NCBI GenBank assembly: GCA_044227095.1 | Contig: JBGAFV010000001.1 | Span: 5,084,001-5,148,000, forward strand | Length of the DNA stretch: 64,000 bases | Reading direction: 5' to 3' | Origin: JACMLD01 sp044227095 | Lineage (GTDB): Bacteria; Bacteroidota; Bacteroidia; Chitinophagales; Chitinophagaceae | Part shown: positions 24,859 through 33,859 of the stretch, in pieces | How positions within the stretch are numbered: position 1 is the first letter of the stretch | Layout: every line of letters starts with the position of its first letter | Translations under genes and position numbers: made by a program | Notes under the pieces: model-generated | The model's input: the letters and a program-made list of their open reading frames with translations, nothing else | Told to the model about the DNA's origin: nothing | The model's database searches: none

Positions 24859-27315
24859 TTATTGAATTTTCTTCAATTTCATCTCCAACATTTTTATAAA
24901 ATATCCACCTACTACACTACGTGCCTGGAAGCCTACCATTTTTCCATTGGTGGTTTCGTGCCAATCGCTAAGCGGCACTCTTGTATTTGTTTCAGAAGCG
25001 TATTTATACACCGGATTTACCAATGCCTGAAAATCGTTGTCGTTGTTTGCAAGAACAGATGTCCATATAATCCAGTCAGACTTGGTATAGGTTTTCCTGC
25101 TATCCAGCGGCAGGCCAAATTCATTTTGTTTCGTAAGATAAAACTTTACTTCTTTCTCGTATACTTCTTTCCTGAACAAATCAAGACCAAGTACTTTATC
25201 CCATACAATATTGTATTTCTGGCTCCATGTTCCGTTCTTGTCAAATGTAAGTGCATAATGATCGCCTTCATCGCACATGGTTTCCCAACGTGCAGCCATA
25301 TCTTTTGCAATGGCATGGTATTTTGCAGCAGTTGCTTTATCGCCCATCATATCTGCCATCATTGCATAACAACCAATACCCACAATAGCTTTTGCAGAAA
25401 GGTTTGCGTTGCGTGCAAGATGCCCGGCAAAATCATCGGTGCACAATTGATTGGCAGGATCAAAACCTTCTTTCACTAAATAATCTGTCCATGCAGTTAA
25501 TGTTGCCCAATGTTTCTTTGCATAATCAGCATTGCCTTCTGCTTTTGCAATAGCACCTGCAAGAATCGTCATATTACCCGATTCTTCCACTGGCATTCCT
25601 TCACCGTAAGTTTGTCCGTTTGCTAAAGGATAAGTTCCAAGATCATGTGCTGCAAATGGTTTGTTCCATTTACCAGTTTCGCTGTAATAGAAAATGCCAT
25701 TCAGCATTCCCTTCAGCAGTTCGGGGTTATAAAAAAGGTACATTGGTGCTGAAGGATAGGTAACATCAACTGTGTTGATTGATCCGTTACTGTAATTTTC
25801 TTTAGACAGAAAAAGTATTTCGCCTTGCGGGCTTTTTAAAAGCTTATGTGCGGCTATGCTTTGACGGTAGGCCAGCTCACACAACTTCGCATATTTTTCT
25901 CCTCCGGCTTTTACTGCATCTGCATGCATTTGTTGATTAAAGGTCTCGCATTTCTTCAGTATAGCCGAATAATTGGTTGCCGCGTCGGCCAGTTCCTGTT
26001 CTATAGTTGCACCGGGTTTTAGTTTCCACCATGCTTTCAGGTTTTCTTTAAAAAACTGAATGGAATACAAATCATCGTAGCCAATTAAAAAAAGTTGTTC
26101 TTTGCCCGATGCATTTACCTTACCTAAATTCACAATGCTATTTAATGAAAGATGTTTACCATCCAAAGTGTTTGCAGTTGGCTGTGTAAATGATTGTGCC
26201 AAACTGCGTGGTGCAGATACAGATTGCTGCACCCTTGCTGCAGATGGAACTGCCACATACATATAACCCCAGTCAATTCTTAAATCATCTCCCTTTTTTT
26301 GTAAAACAGGCTGTTCAACAGTTCCTGCTTTTAGAATTGAAAGCCCTTTGCTATTATACTTTTCTGCTTTTATTTGTTGTACAGGTGTATTAACAGCAAT
26401 ATCTGTAGAAGCGCCAAAATACAATTGCACATCATGTGCAGCCCCATCGTTAGATTTTACTGCTGCATTTATATAAGTAACTGGTCTCGACATCAAATTC
26501 AAATCATCTGTTAGCAATGGAGAAGTAAATGTGAGGGTAAGATCTGTTTTGCCGCAGGTAAAATTGTAAATGGTTTGTGTAGCATTGATGGTTACAGATT
26601 TTTGCTCAGCAGTTTTTACTGATGCTTCATTTGCAATTGGTGGCTCTTCTACAAAACCTGCATCCAGTTTTGCGCCGCCAGCCGTATTCTCTACATGAAT
26701 GGCCAGCACATTTTTTCCTTTTTTGAATTGCTTCTTTACTTCTTCGCTCACTGGCAGGTAGAGATATTTGCCTGTCCAGCCAATTTGTTTATAGATCATT
26801 GTTCCGTTGAGGTACACTTCCACATTATCATCGTGCTGCAGTTTCAGGAACAATTTATCGTAGGCAGTATTGCTAAGTGTAAATGTTCTGCGCACCCAGA
26901 TGTCTTTGGTTAGCCACATGGTTTTATCAACCGATTTATTATCGCCAAATGGCGCAATCCCTTTTTTCCATTGGCTGTCATTAAAAGAAAAACTGTTCCA
27001 GTCATCAGCAGGTTTTGTTTCTGTATAAGCAGCTGCATAATTTGTTTCATCGCCTGCAGGCACAATTGTTTTGAATGTTTTTTCTTTATCGCCTAAAAAA
27101 CGATAAACAACACCATCAACTTTTGCAAGACCAAGCAGCGATTGATTGGTACCTGTCCAGTGTTTGGTGCATGAAGCTGTTAACTGATCTGTTGTTGACC
27201 AAATACTGAAATATGGATCATGTGTTATCAATGGATAAGCCGGCGCCCTGAATTCCTGCGCAGCTACAACACTGTAAACGATTACACAAACAATGCTAAC
27301 AAAAAACTTTTTCAT
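24859..27315 (-). CDS. Secreted DUF4965/DUF5127 (glutaminase-A-like) protein with inserted beta-sandwich
   Basis: An 818-residue exported protein (signal peptide ending VVAAQ). The N-terminus (YPLITHDPYFSIWS) is the DUF4964 start. DUF5127-like and DUF4965 regions follow, and the C-terminal alpha/alpha-barrel half contains YPSAPMYLFYNPEL, the PVEESGNMTIL motif and LPLDSRKTYTKSDW. Between about 105 and 225 an extra galactose-binding-like module is inserted (WVRRTFTL, DDNVEVYLNG, GKNVLAIHVEN). The family is often called glutaminase-like, but in polysaccharide clusters it probably acts as a glycosidase; the reaction is unproven. It follows the GH43 gene by 24 bases, so they form an operon. Confidence 0.85.
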   Translation of the reverse strand: MKKFFVSIVCVIVYSVVAAQEFRAPAYPLITHDPYFSIWSTTDQLTASCTKHWTGTNQSLLGLAKVDGVVYRFLGDKEKTFKTIVPAGDETNYAAAYTETKPADDWNSFSFNDSQWKKGIAPFGDNKSVDKTMWLTKDIWVRRTFTLSNTAYDKLFLKLQHDDNVEVYLNGTMIYKQIGWTGKYLYLPVSEEVKKQFKKGKNVLAIHVENTAGGAKLDAGFVEEPPIANEASVKTAEQKSVTINATQTIYNFTCGKTDLTLTFTSPLLTDDLNLMSRPVTYINAAVKSNDGAAHDVQLYFGASTDIAVNTPVQQIKAEKYNSKGLSILKAGTVEQPVLQKKGDDLRIDWGYMYVAVPSAARVQQSVSAPRSLAQSFTQPTANTLDGKHLSLNSIVNLGKVNASGKEQLFLIGYDDLYSIQFFKENLKAWWKLKPGATIEQELADAATNYSAILKKCETFNQQMHADAVKAGGEKYAKLCELAYRQSIAAHKLLKSPQGEILFLSKENYSNGSINTVDVTYPSAPMYLFYNPELLKGMLNGIFYYSETGKWNKPFAAHDLGTYPLANGQTYGEGMPVEESGNMTILAGAIAKAEGNADYAKKHWATLTAWTDYLVKEGFDPANQLCTDDFAGHLARNANLSAKAIVGIGCYAMMADMMGDKATAAKYHAIAKDMAARWETMCDEGDHYALTFDKNGTWSQKYNIVWDKVLGLDLFRKEVYEKEVKFYLTKQNEFGLPLDSRKTYTKSDWIIWTSVLANNDNDFQALVNPVYKYASETNTRVPLSDWHETTNGKMVGFQARSVVGGYFIKMLEMKLKKIQ

Positions 27316-27339
27316 CGTCTTAATATTTTATATCGTTAA

Positions 27340-28371
27340 TTATTCTGCAGGAACAGGAATGACTGTTCCCTCTTTTACAGGTATTCCAAAGTTGGGCGTG
27401 CCGTCTTTATTCCAGGTAAATTTTTGTGCACGTGGCGATCTTTTTACACCGCATCCGTCACCCGGATTACTATTGGCATGGTATAATATCCAGTTCTCTT
27501 TTCCATTGGGCGATACAAAAAAAGAATTATGCCCGGTTGCATACACGCCATTTTCTGCTGATTGTTTAAAAACAGGCTGTGTTGCCTTTTCCCATTTGGT
27601 TGAATCGAGCAAATTTCCACCTTCAAAACGCAATAAGCCGAGTGCATAGAAATCCGTCCAGCAGGCACTTGCGGAGTACACTATAAACAGGTCATTGGCA
27701 TGAACAAGTGCTTGCGGCCCTTCGTTTACATTAATGTGTGGCGGGGTTTCATTTTTAAGATCGCCAATTTTCTCCCAATCGTAAAAAGGCTTACTAATGC
27801 GTACCCGCTGGCTTTCTATAGTCCATGGGTTTTTCATTTTGGCGATATAGATATCCTGCTCTCCATTTACATCTCCTTCCCAACCCGACCAAACCATATA
27901 CAATTGCTTTTTGTATTCAAACACATCACCATCAATCGCCCATTTATCGGTTGCATCTGTTACTTTTCCTTTCATTATCCATTCTCCTTTCATAGGATCA
28001 GCAGAAGCATTTTCAAGCACATACATTCTATGGGTTTTATTATTGCCACCATCTGCTGCAAAGTAGGCATACCATTTTCCCTGGAGGAATAAAATTTCCG
28101 GTGCCCATAAATCTTTTGAATAGTCTGTACCAGGCGGCGGCGTATAAATGGTTATATGCTCTGCCGTTTTTAAATCGGCCAGGCTTTTTGTTTTCCAGAG
28201 GCCAATGCGGTTTGCCAATGTATGCGTATAGTAATAATAACCATCTTTATAAAAAGAATATGGATCCGGACCCGATGGAAGCAAGGGGTTAGTAAATGTA
28301 TTTGGCGTTTGCGACATTAATAAAATGCCACAATGCATTAAGATGATAAAACAATAAAAAGTTTTCTTCAT
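27340..28371 (-). CDS. Secreted GH43 glycosidase (arabinanase/arabinofuranosidase-like)
   Basis: The ATG at 28371 gives 343 residues; a TTG five codons upstream is rejected. A signal peptide (ending LLMSQ) precedes a five-bladed propeller. The classical GH43 triad is present: D36 in GPDPYSF (base), D147 in AIDGDVF (pKa modulator) and E217 in NEGPQAL (acid). WAPEILF and a GHNSFF motif further support the family. Members cleave alpha-L-arabinofuranosyl or beta-xylosyl links; arabinan or arabinoxylan are reasonable substrates. Unlike the GH43 at 2605-3621 it keeps the Asp base. It leads the operon with DUF4965. Confidence 0.88.
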   Translation of the reverse strand: MKKTFYCFIILMHCGILLMSQTPNTFTNPLLPSGPDPYSFYKDGYYYYTHTLANRIGLWKTKSLADLKTAEHITIYTPPPGTDYSKDLWAPEILFLQGKWYAYFAADGGNNKTHRMYVLENASADPMKGEWIMKGKVTDATDKWAIDGDVFEYKKQLYMVWSGWEGDVNGEQDIYIAKMKNPWTIESQRVRISKPFYDWEKIGDLKNETPPHINVNEGPQALVHANDLFIVYSASACWTDFYALGLLRFEGGNLLDSTKWEKATQPVFKQSAENGVYATGHNSFFVSPNGKENWILYHANSNPGDGCGVKRSPRAQKFTWNKDGTPNFGIPVKEGTVIPVPAE

Positions 28372-28410
28372 AAACTTATTACACAAGCGATGTTATCAAA
28401 TAAGCAACAA

Positions 28411-28427
28411 ACGTTCCTACGGAACGT
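28411..28427. terminator. Palindrome downstream of GH127 (hairpin, REP-like)
   Basis: ACGTTCC-TAC-GGAACGT is a perfect 7-bp stem with a 3-base loop. A related, imperfect palindrome ATGTTCCTATGGAGCAT follows at 28459-28475. They lie in the 294-base gap after the GH127 gene and could end its transcript, but they lack a T-tract and resemble dispersed palindromes, so the terminator role is tentative. Confidence 0.4.
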
Positions 28428-28665
28428 AAATCCTTTTCAATTTACTTCTACCCACCAAATGTTCCTATGGAGCATATATACCTCCCAGCAAAATTTATTC
28501 TGCCGCTAAAACATCTTTGCATTACTCAACTATTGTGATGAACAACATTAGTTCGCTATTCAGCGCTTCAAACTATTAAACTTCATAACTTCTTCCTAAG
28601 CCCAATCAACAGTTAACATATTATCAGCTATACAATTCTTTTATGCATCGACTATAGACTCTAAA

Positions 28666-30732
28666 CTACTCCACTACCGGAAATGCTGAAACCCTCAACC
28701 TCGCCCCACCCATTGGCACTAATGTTAACTCAACTGTTTTCTCTTCGGTATGTACCGGGCTTTGTGGCAACACTCCGCATAAGCCGTATTGATCAATTGT
28801 CCACGATGGTATTTGTTTTCCCTTAACCGTAAGCGTTAGTGGTGCAGCGCTGTTTACGAAAGGGTTATCATCTTTGGGCCAAGCATTTTTTGTTATTGTA
28901 AACGATTGCAAAACTGCGCCCTTGTTTAGCAACAACCCGTAATTCCATGCAGAAGCAGGAGTAATTTCATAAGAAGGCCATTTGCCAGCATCTGCATTCT
29001 CCTGCCATTTAGCATCACCTTGTGCATTTTCCCTGCTGTTTTTTTCTGTGTAGGTTTCTTTTATATAGAGTGAAAAAGAAAGCGGGCCATAGTTAACGCT
29101 CACACTGTTTTTATTGGCAGTCCATTCCCTTAAAGATAGTTCCATTGGTAGTTCAAGCTTTACAGTTGAGCCGTTCTTCCATGTTCCATTAAGCAAAATA
29201 TAACTGCTTTGTACAGCCGAAGTTTTAATTTTCTTACCATCTACATACACAGCTGGCTTTTTACACCAACCCGGAATGCGCAGATATAGCGGAAAAGAAA
29301 CCGGGTGTGCGGTACTGATGGTAAAACCAATAGATTCTTCAAACGGATATTTTGTTTTTTCTGCAATGGTAATATTACTTCCATCTCCTGCTTTAGCAGT
29401 TACCGTTCCTTCAGTATAAAATTGTGCAGCTAGTCCGTTATCAGGCGTAGCCATCCAGCAATTCTCTGCATAATATACCCAGCCCGCAGCATGGTTGTGC
29501 TGACAACAGCGGCTGCTAAAAGGGTTCATCATTAAAAATGGCCCTGCATTATCTATACCGGGCGAATGATTTTTTGCATCGCTTACTGCCATATTGGGTG
29601 CGGTTAAATAACGCAATGCTTTATAATCGGGCATAAACGCCGCAGGAAAAGTATTGAAAGCAACATCTTCACAATTATCTGCCCATAAATTATCCCCGGT
29701 AAAACGAAGCAACATCTGGTCGCTGGTCATTTGTTCTACCATACCGCATGTTTCTACTGCCTGTCGCGGATCATCATAGCCTTTGCGAGAATTTTCATCT
29801 CCACCCCACATACCGCCGGGCACCTGGCCGTAAATTTTTCTTATCAGTTTATAATTGTTATACGTAGCATCGCGGTCATCATTGTTTTTACTTTGCAGCC
29901 AGTATGTAGCTGGTTCGCGAAAGCACTGTGCAATATTTACATTGTGCCAGTTGGGCAAATTATCTGCCTGGCGCCAGTTTGCTGTGTTACGATCTATCTT
30001 TGTAGCCAGATCAAGCAACCACTTTTCCCCGGTACGATTATACAGCCAGTATACACTGTATAAGTTATCGCCTCCCCTGCTTTTTTCCCAATAGTCTTCA
30101 AGAAAATTATCATCGGGTATCGTCAGTTCCCATTTAAAATATTTGCTCATAAATGCAAGTACCCTTTTATCGTTACTGTATTCATAGTAAGACTGAAGGC
30201 ACCATAACATTGGCATGTTTGTCCATAAATCTCTATTACCTTTTGGCATTGCCAGGGGGCCAAAATCACCATTATCTCGCTGGTTGTTTAAAACAAATTC
30301 AATCCATGATCTTGCTTCATTAATCATGCTCTTATCACCAAGCATATACCCAATGTTTGCATAACCCTTTAACCAGTAGGGCAATTCTTCCCAACCATAT
30401 TTTCCTTTGCCTTCTTTATTCAGCCATGCATTGTCTTTTTTGGTAAGCCATACACTAATTTCTCCCAAATGACCAGTAAGGCCATCTCGCTGAAGCTCCA
30501 ATTGCTTTTTTAACCAGCCGCCGGGTTTAAATGCAGTAACAGGAAGCTTGGTAAAATATTCATTGCGCAAAGGCGCCCTGCTGGCAGTATAATATTTATT
30601 AGAAGCAGTATTGCTAAGGTTTGCTGCGGGTACAGCAGTTGCTGTTATTGATTGCGCCTGTACGGAGTTTGTAAAAAGCATAAGTAACAGGCATGCTTTG
30701 CCAATCTTTTTCAATATAGCTGGTGCAATCAT
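28666..30732 (-). CDS. Secreted GH127/GH146-type beta-L-arabinofuranosidase (DUF1680)
   Basis: A 688-residue exported protein (signal peptide about 1-26, ending VQAQ) with the DUF1680 (alpha/alpha)6-barrel and C-terminal beta-sandwiches. The zinc-cysteine site is complete: E327 and C329 in VETCGM, C409 and C410 in SRCCQHNH. Other landmarks are WEELPYWLKG (114-123) and PLYLRIPGW. It is longer than, and clearly distinct from, the copy at 1-1776, so they are paralogues with different targets rather than a recent duplication. Removal of beta-L-arabinofuranose from complex pectin or arabinogalactan fits its neighbours. Confidence 0.9.
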   Translation of the reverse strand: MIAPAILKKIGKACLLLMLFTNSVQAQSITATAVPAANLSNTASNKYYTASRAPLRNEYFTKLPVTAFKPGGWLKKQLELQRDGLTGHLGEISVWLTKKDNAWLNKEGKGKYGWEELPYWLKGYANIGYMLGDKSMINEARSWIEFVLNNQRDNGDFGPLAMPKGNRDLWTNMPMLWCLQSYYEYSNDKRVLAFMSKYFKWELTIPDDNFLEDYWEKSRGGDNLYSVYWLYNRTGEKWLLDLATKIDRNTANWRQADNLPNWHNVNIAQCFREPATYWLQSKNNDDRDATYNNYKLIRKIYGQVPGGMWGGDENSRKGYDDPRQAVETCGMVEQMTSDQMLLRFTGDNLWADNCEDVAFNTFPAAFMPDYKALRYLTAPNMAVSDAKNHSPGIDNAGPFLMMNPFSSRCCQHNHAAGWVYYAENCWMATPDNGLAAQFYTEGTVTAKAGDGSNITIAEKTKYPFEESIGFTISTAHPVSFPLYLRIPGWCKKPAVYVDGKKIKTSAVQSSYILLNGTWKNGSTVKLELPMELSLREWTANKNSVSVNYGPLSFSLYIKETYTEKNSRENAQGDAKWQENADAGKWPSYEITPASAWNYGLLLNKGAVLQSFTITKNAWPKDDNPFVNSAAPLTLTVKGKQIPSWTIDQYGLCGVLPQSPVHTEEKTVELTLVPMGGARLRVSAFPVVE

Positions 30733-30964
30733 TGGTTGGTCATTTTTAGTACTTAGTATTTAGACGTTTCAATCCAAGAGTCTATTACTAAATCATTTTT
30801 CACCGATTGTCTGTATACTAGATACGAGATACTTTATACTCAATATTCAATACTATTTTGTCAAATGTAGGAAGCCATAAGGTTTAAAAACAATTTTTCT
30901 GTATTTTTTTGAAACTACTTGTAATCTTTCTTCGCTAACTTAGTAACCCTCTAAAATAGCTATC
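30733..30964. other. Divergent intergenic region with ATAC/TACT word repeats
   Basis: These 232 bases separate divergent GH127 and SMP-30 genes, so both promoters should lie here. About 30748-30770 and 30811-30854 are made of short variants of TAGTACTTAGTATTTAG and ATACTAGATACGAGATACTT, another word-type repeat. No box matching TAnnTTTG exactly was found. Confidence 0.45.
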
Positions 30965-31960
30965 ATGCTTAAACTTTATTCACTCTTGTTAGCCGCTTTT
31001 GTGATTTGCCATATCACCTACGCCCAAACCAAGACCGGGCATATTGAAAAAACCGACGCCGCCTTGGATGCGCTTATAGATAAAGATGCCAAAGTAGAAA
31101 TTATTGCAGAAGGCTTCGACTGGTGCGAAGGCCCTGTTTGGGTAGAACAGCAAAAAATGTTGCTGTTTTCTGATGTGCCTCAAAATATTATTTACAAATG
31201 GACGGCAGCAAAAGGAAAGGAAGTTTTTCTTACACCTTCCGGTTATACCGGCACCATTCCAAGAGGTGGAGAAAAGGGTTCTAACGGATTGATACTTTCA
31301 AAAGATGGCAAGCTGGTTATTTGTATGGATGGCGACAGGCGTGTTGCTTTATTAAATGCAGATCTTAAAAACCCTACACCGGTTTTTACAACCATCACCG
31401 ATAATTACAAGGGCAAAAAATTCAACAGTCCTAATGATATGGCTTATAACAGTAATGGCGATTTGCTTTTTACTGATCCACCCTATGGCCTTGAAAAAAA
31501 CATGGATGATCCCTTAAAAGAAATACCTTACCAGGGTGTGTATAAAATAAAAAAATCGGGCGGACTAGTCTTATTGCTCGATACCATTACAAGGCCAAAT
31601 GGTATTGGCATAACGCCAGATCAGAAAACGCTTATCATTGCCAATTCAGATCCTGCAAAACCTTATTGGTACGCTTATGATTTTGGTGCAGGTGACAAAC
31701 TCATTAACCCAAGAATTTTTTATGATGCCACTGAAGCGGCGAAAAAAGAACCCGGCATGCCCGATGGTTTGAAAATTGATAAGAAGGGAAATGTTTTTGC
31801 TACCGGCCCCGGTGGTGTTTGGATTTTTAACAGAACAGGCAAGTTGCTGGGTAAAATAAAATTCGACGGACTTGTTTCTAACTGCGCTTTTTCTGCAGAT
31901 GAAAAAACATTGTACATGACCGCAGATATGTATGTGCTGAAGATTAGGTTGAGAAAATAG
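30965..31960 (+). CDS. SMP-30/gluconolactonase-family lactonase, exported
   Basis: A 331-residue protein with a signal peptide (about 1-20, ending TYAQ) and the six-bladed SMP-30 propeller. The metal site is readable: E55 in CEGPVW, N157 in NSPNDMA, N212 in RPNGIG and D267 in MPDGLK. Such enzymes hydrolyse aldonolactones (glucono-, galactono-, arabinono- or xylonolactone) to acids. The sugar-acid genes dgoK and aldolase follow after a 786-base repeat region, suggesting a periplasmic step feeding an oxidative sugar route. It is transcribed alone. Confidence 0.87.
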   Translation: MLKLYSLLLAAFVICHITYAQTKTGHIEKTDAALDALIDKDAKVEIIAEGFDWCEGPVWVEQQKMLLFSDVPQNIIYKWTAAKGKEVFLTPSGYTGTIPRGGEKGSNGLILSKDGKLVICMDGDRRVALLNADLKNPTPVFTTITDNYKGKKFNSPNDMAYNSNGDLLFTDPPYGLEKNMDDPLKEIPYQGVYKIKKSGGLVLLLDTITRPNGIGITPDQKTLIIANSDPAKPYWYAYDFGAGDKLINPRIFYDATEAAKKEPGMPDGLKIDKKGNVFATGPGGVWIFNRTGKLLGKIKFDGLVSNCAFSADEKTLYMTADMYVLKIRLRK

Positions 31961-32140
31961 TTAGCGATTAGTTGAGGGGTTGATTTGTTGATGAGGTCGA
32001 TCAGTTATTAATTAATTGATTATAGTTTCTTTTATAACCCGCGCCTTTAGGCCCGGGGATTTTTGTAATTAAAATAATTGGCTTAGCCGAATGATTTGGC
32101 TAAAGCCGTAACTCGCTGCATTATAATCCCCAGCCTAAAG

Positions 32141-32360
32141 GCCGGGGTTAATTAAATAAGTGGCCGATTAGTTGAATAAATTATTAGAGATAAAAGATGA
32201 CTGCTTGAAAATTAAGAAAGCTCAACGCTTTGATAACCCCGCGCCTTTAGCCGGGGTTAATTAAATAAGTGGCTGATTAGTTGAATGAATTATTAGAGAT
32301 AAAAGATGACTGCTTGAAAATTCAAAAAGCTACAACCCTTTGATAACCCCGCGCCTTTAG
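32141..32360. repeat. Two-copy tandem repeat of ~110 bp
   Basis: Copies begin at 32141 and 32250 with GCCGGGGTTAATTAAATAAG and end in CCCCGCGCCTTTAG. They differ at a handful of positions and one 1-base indel. The junction falls inside the CCCCGCGCCTTTAGGCCGGGG palindrome, which suggests duplication by recombination or slippage between palindromes. Confidence 0.88.
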
Positions 32361-32622
32361 GCCGGGGCTTTTGCAATTACAGCAATTGGCTTTATCCAAA
32401 TAATTTGCAACCGACGATGACGATGCTTTCTAATAATCGCTGATACCAGCATAAAACGTTCCTATGCAACGCAAAACATTTGAATTGTTTTTTACCCTCA
32501 AAATGCTTTTACAGGGCATAGCGCAATTTTTCTATTGAGCTTAGCCTAATAATTTGGCTAAAGCCGTAAATCGCTTATACTATATGCCCCAGCCTGAAGG
32601 CTGGGGTTAATTATGCGATCCA

Positions 32623-32643
32623 ATATGCCCCGTAGGGGCATAT
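32623..32643. terminator. Perfect 9-bp hairpin downstream of dgoK
   Basis: ATATGCCCC-GTA-GGGGCATAT lies about 100 bases past the dgoK stop. It is stable enough to end the leftward transcript but lacks a clear T-tract and belongs to the local palindrome array. Confidence 0.4.
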
Positions 32644-32746
32644 GATGGATAGGAAAACAATAGGGATATGCTTTGCGTGCCGTAGGTACGCTTGTTGCGC
32701 CGGTTTGCTTTATCATCAAGCTATTACAGAAGCATGAACCCATACT

Positions 32747-33712
32747 TTAAACATACACTCTCCTGTATATCGCTAATTGGCCTTTTACAGTTGCGGTCAC
32801 GCCATCTTCGGTAGCAACTTTTACATTTGCATTAAGCAATGATAATGCAAGAGAATAATTAGCAATTAGTTTTTGCCCGCCTGCTATTGTAATTCCTTCA
32901 ATATCTTTTTTGAACAACTGGTTTAATTCTGTTCCAATCAACAAACCACTCAGGTAAAAATAGTTGGCGGTTTTGCTGCACTTCTTAAACAACTGGTTGG
33001 TACGAACCATAAAACTGCTGTGCAATAAATTTTCGCTTTTGCTTTCTTTTATTCCCTGTGCAAAAGCGTTTTTATTTTCAGGTTCATCAATATTTCCATC
33101 TGCAGCTATGCTATCTGCCAGTATGCTTTTATTGGCAAGCAATTCAAAAAACTCGCCCGACATATAGGTTTCGACAGTTGTTGCCCTGCCATTTAAAACA
33201 CTGATATGCTTTGAATGCGTTCCCGGAAAAATAAAAACATGCTTTGCAGAAGCATTATTATTTACACAGCCTATCAATTGGGTTTCTTCACCCCTCATTA
33301 CATCTGTGCCATTTGTTGCACCAGAAATGAGAATAATATCGTTTGGAAATTTTTCAGCCCTCTCTATTTTTTTTATTTGCAAATCTTCACCACTAACCGC
33401 AAAGGGCATAGGCGTATAAGGAAGCTCGAACATGCCTATAGAAGAGGAAGCCATACCAGATATAATAATGGGCAAATCTTTTACAGGTGTACCCGTTGCT
33501 TCTGCAAGCTTTTGTATTTGTATTGAAAGCGAAGAAAGAAAAAAATTTAACCGATTGCTTTCGTCTTTTGCACTTGCTTTCCATTGGGCATAGGTAGAAG
33601 CAATGCCTTCAGCAGTATGTTGCTGATAGATGATATTTCCATTAGCAGCATCAACAAGACTTAACCTGAAAGAAGATGTTCCCCAATCGCAACTTAAAAA
33701 TTGTTTACTCAT
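32747..33712 (-). CDS. dgoK: 2-dehydro-3-deoxygalactonokinase
   Basis: A 321-residue cytoplasmic kinase of the DgoK family. The ASKHA-type N-terminal motif CDWGTSSFRL is at 8-17. PFAVSGEDLQI, RGEETQLIG and FPGTHSKH follow, with IAGGQKL near the C-terminus. It phosphorylates 2-keto-3-deoxy-galactonate (KDGal) on O6. Its product is the substrate of the aldolase encoded 147 bases upstream on the same strand, so the two give the last steps to pyruvate and glyceraldehyde-3-phosphate. The upstream dehydratase is not in the window. 2-keto-3-deoxygluconate cannot be excluded as an alternative substrate. Confidence 0.9.
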   Translation of the reverse strand: MSKQFLSCDWGTSSFRLSLVDAANGNIIYQQHTAEGIASTYAQWKASAKDESNRLNFFLSSLSIQIQKLAEATGTPVKDLPIIISGMASSSIGMFELPYTPMPFAVSGEDLQIKKIERAEKFPNDIILISGATNGTDVMRGEETQLIGCVNNNASAKHVFIFPGTHSKHISVLNGRATTVETYMSGEFFELLANKSILADSIAADGNIDEPENKNAFAQGIKESKSENLLHSSFMVRTNQLFKKCSKTANYFYLSGLLIGTELNQLFKKDIEGITIAGGQKLIANYSLALSLLNANVKVATEDGVTATVKGQLAIYRRVYV

Positions 33713-33771
33713 TACCGGAAAAGCCGTTTACATTTAATTTAAAAAATATTCTATACGCCTTCTGTTGCTGC

Positions 33772-33810
33772 CTGTACAACCGTTGAACGAAATGCGACGC
33801 AACGAAGTTG
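33772..33810 (+). repeat. Dispersed element, short copy C
   Basis: CTGTACAA and a GCGACGCAACGAAG block, separated by a 15-base unrelated stretch, match the 5' part of copies A and B. It lies between the aldolase and dgoK. Confidence 0.45.
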
Positions 33811-33859
33811 CTATGAAAATATGTCGCTGGTATCAAACCCTCTTTTCTACATAACTACA

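Larger units (their letters stand above)
31961..32746. other. 786-base intergenic region with palindromic and tandem repeats
   Basis: No gene is seen. Palindromes include 32080-32107 (GGCTTAGCC/GGCTAAAGCC), 32128-32147 (CCCCAGCCT/AGGCCGGGG), 32587-32606 (CCCCAGCCT/AGGCTGGGG, perfect) and 32623-32643 (ATATGCCCC/GGGGCATAT, perfect). A tandem duplication of about 110 bp spans 32141-32360. A GTTCCTATG word at about 32457 is related to the palindromes at 28411 and 28459. Confidence 0.75.

Noticed and set aside
24425..25479. Long plus-strand open frames (HTSTFSH-type repeats)
   Set aside because: They are made by the 104-bp tandem repeat and then run antisense through the DUF4965 gene; the peptide is a repeat artefact.
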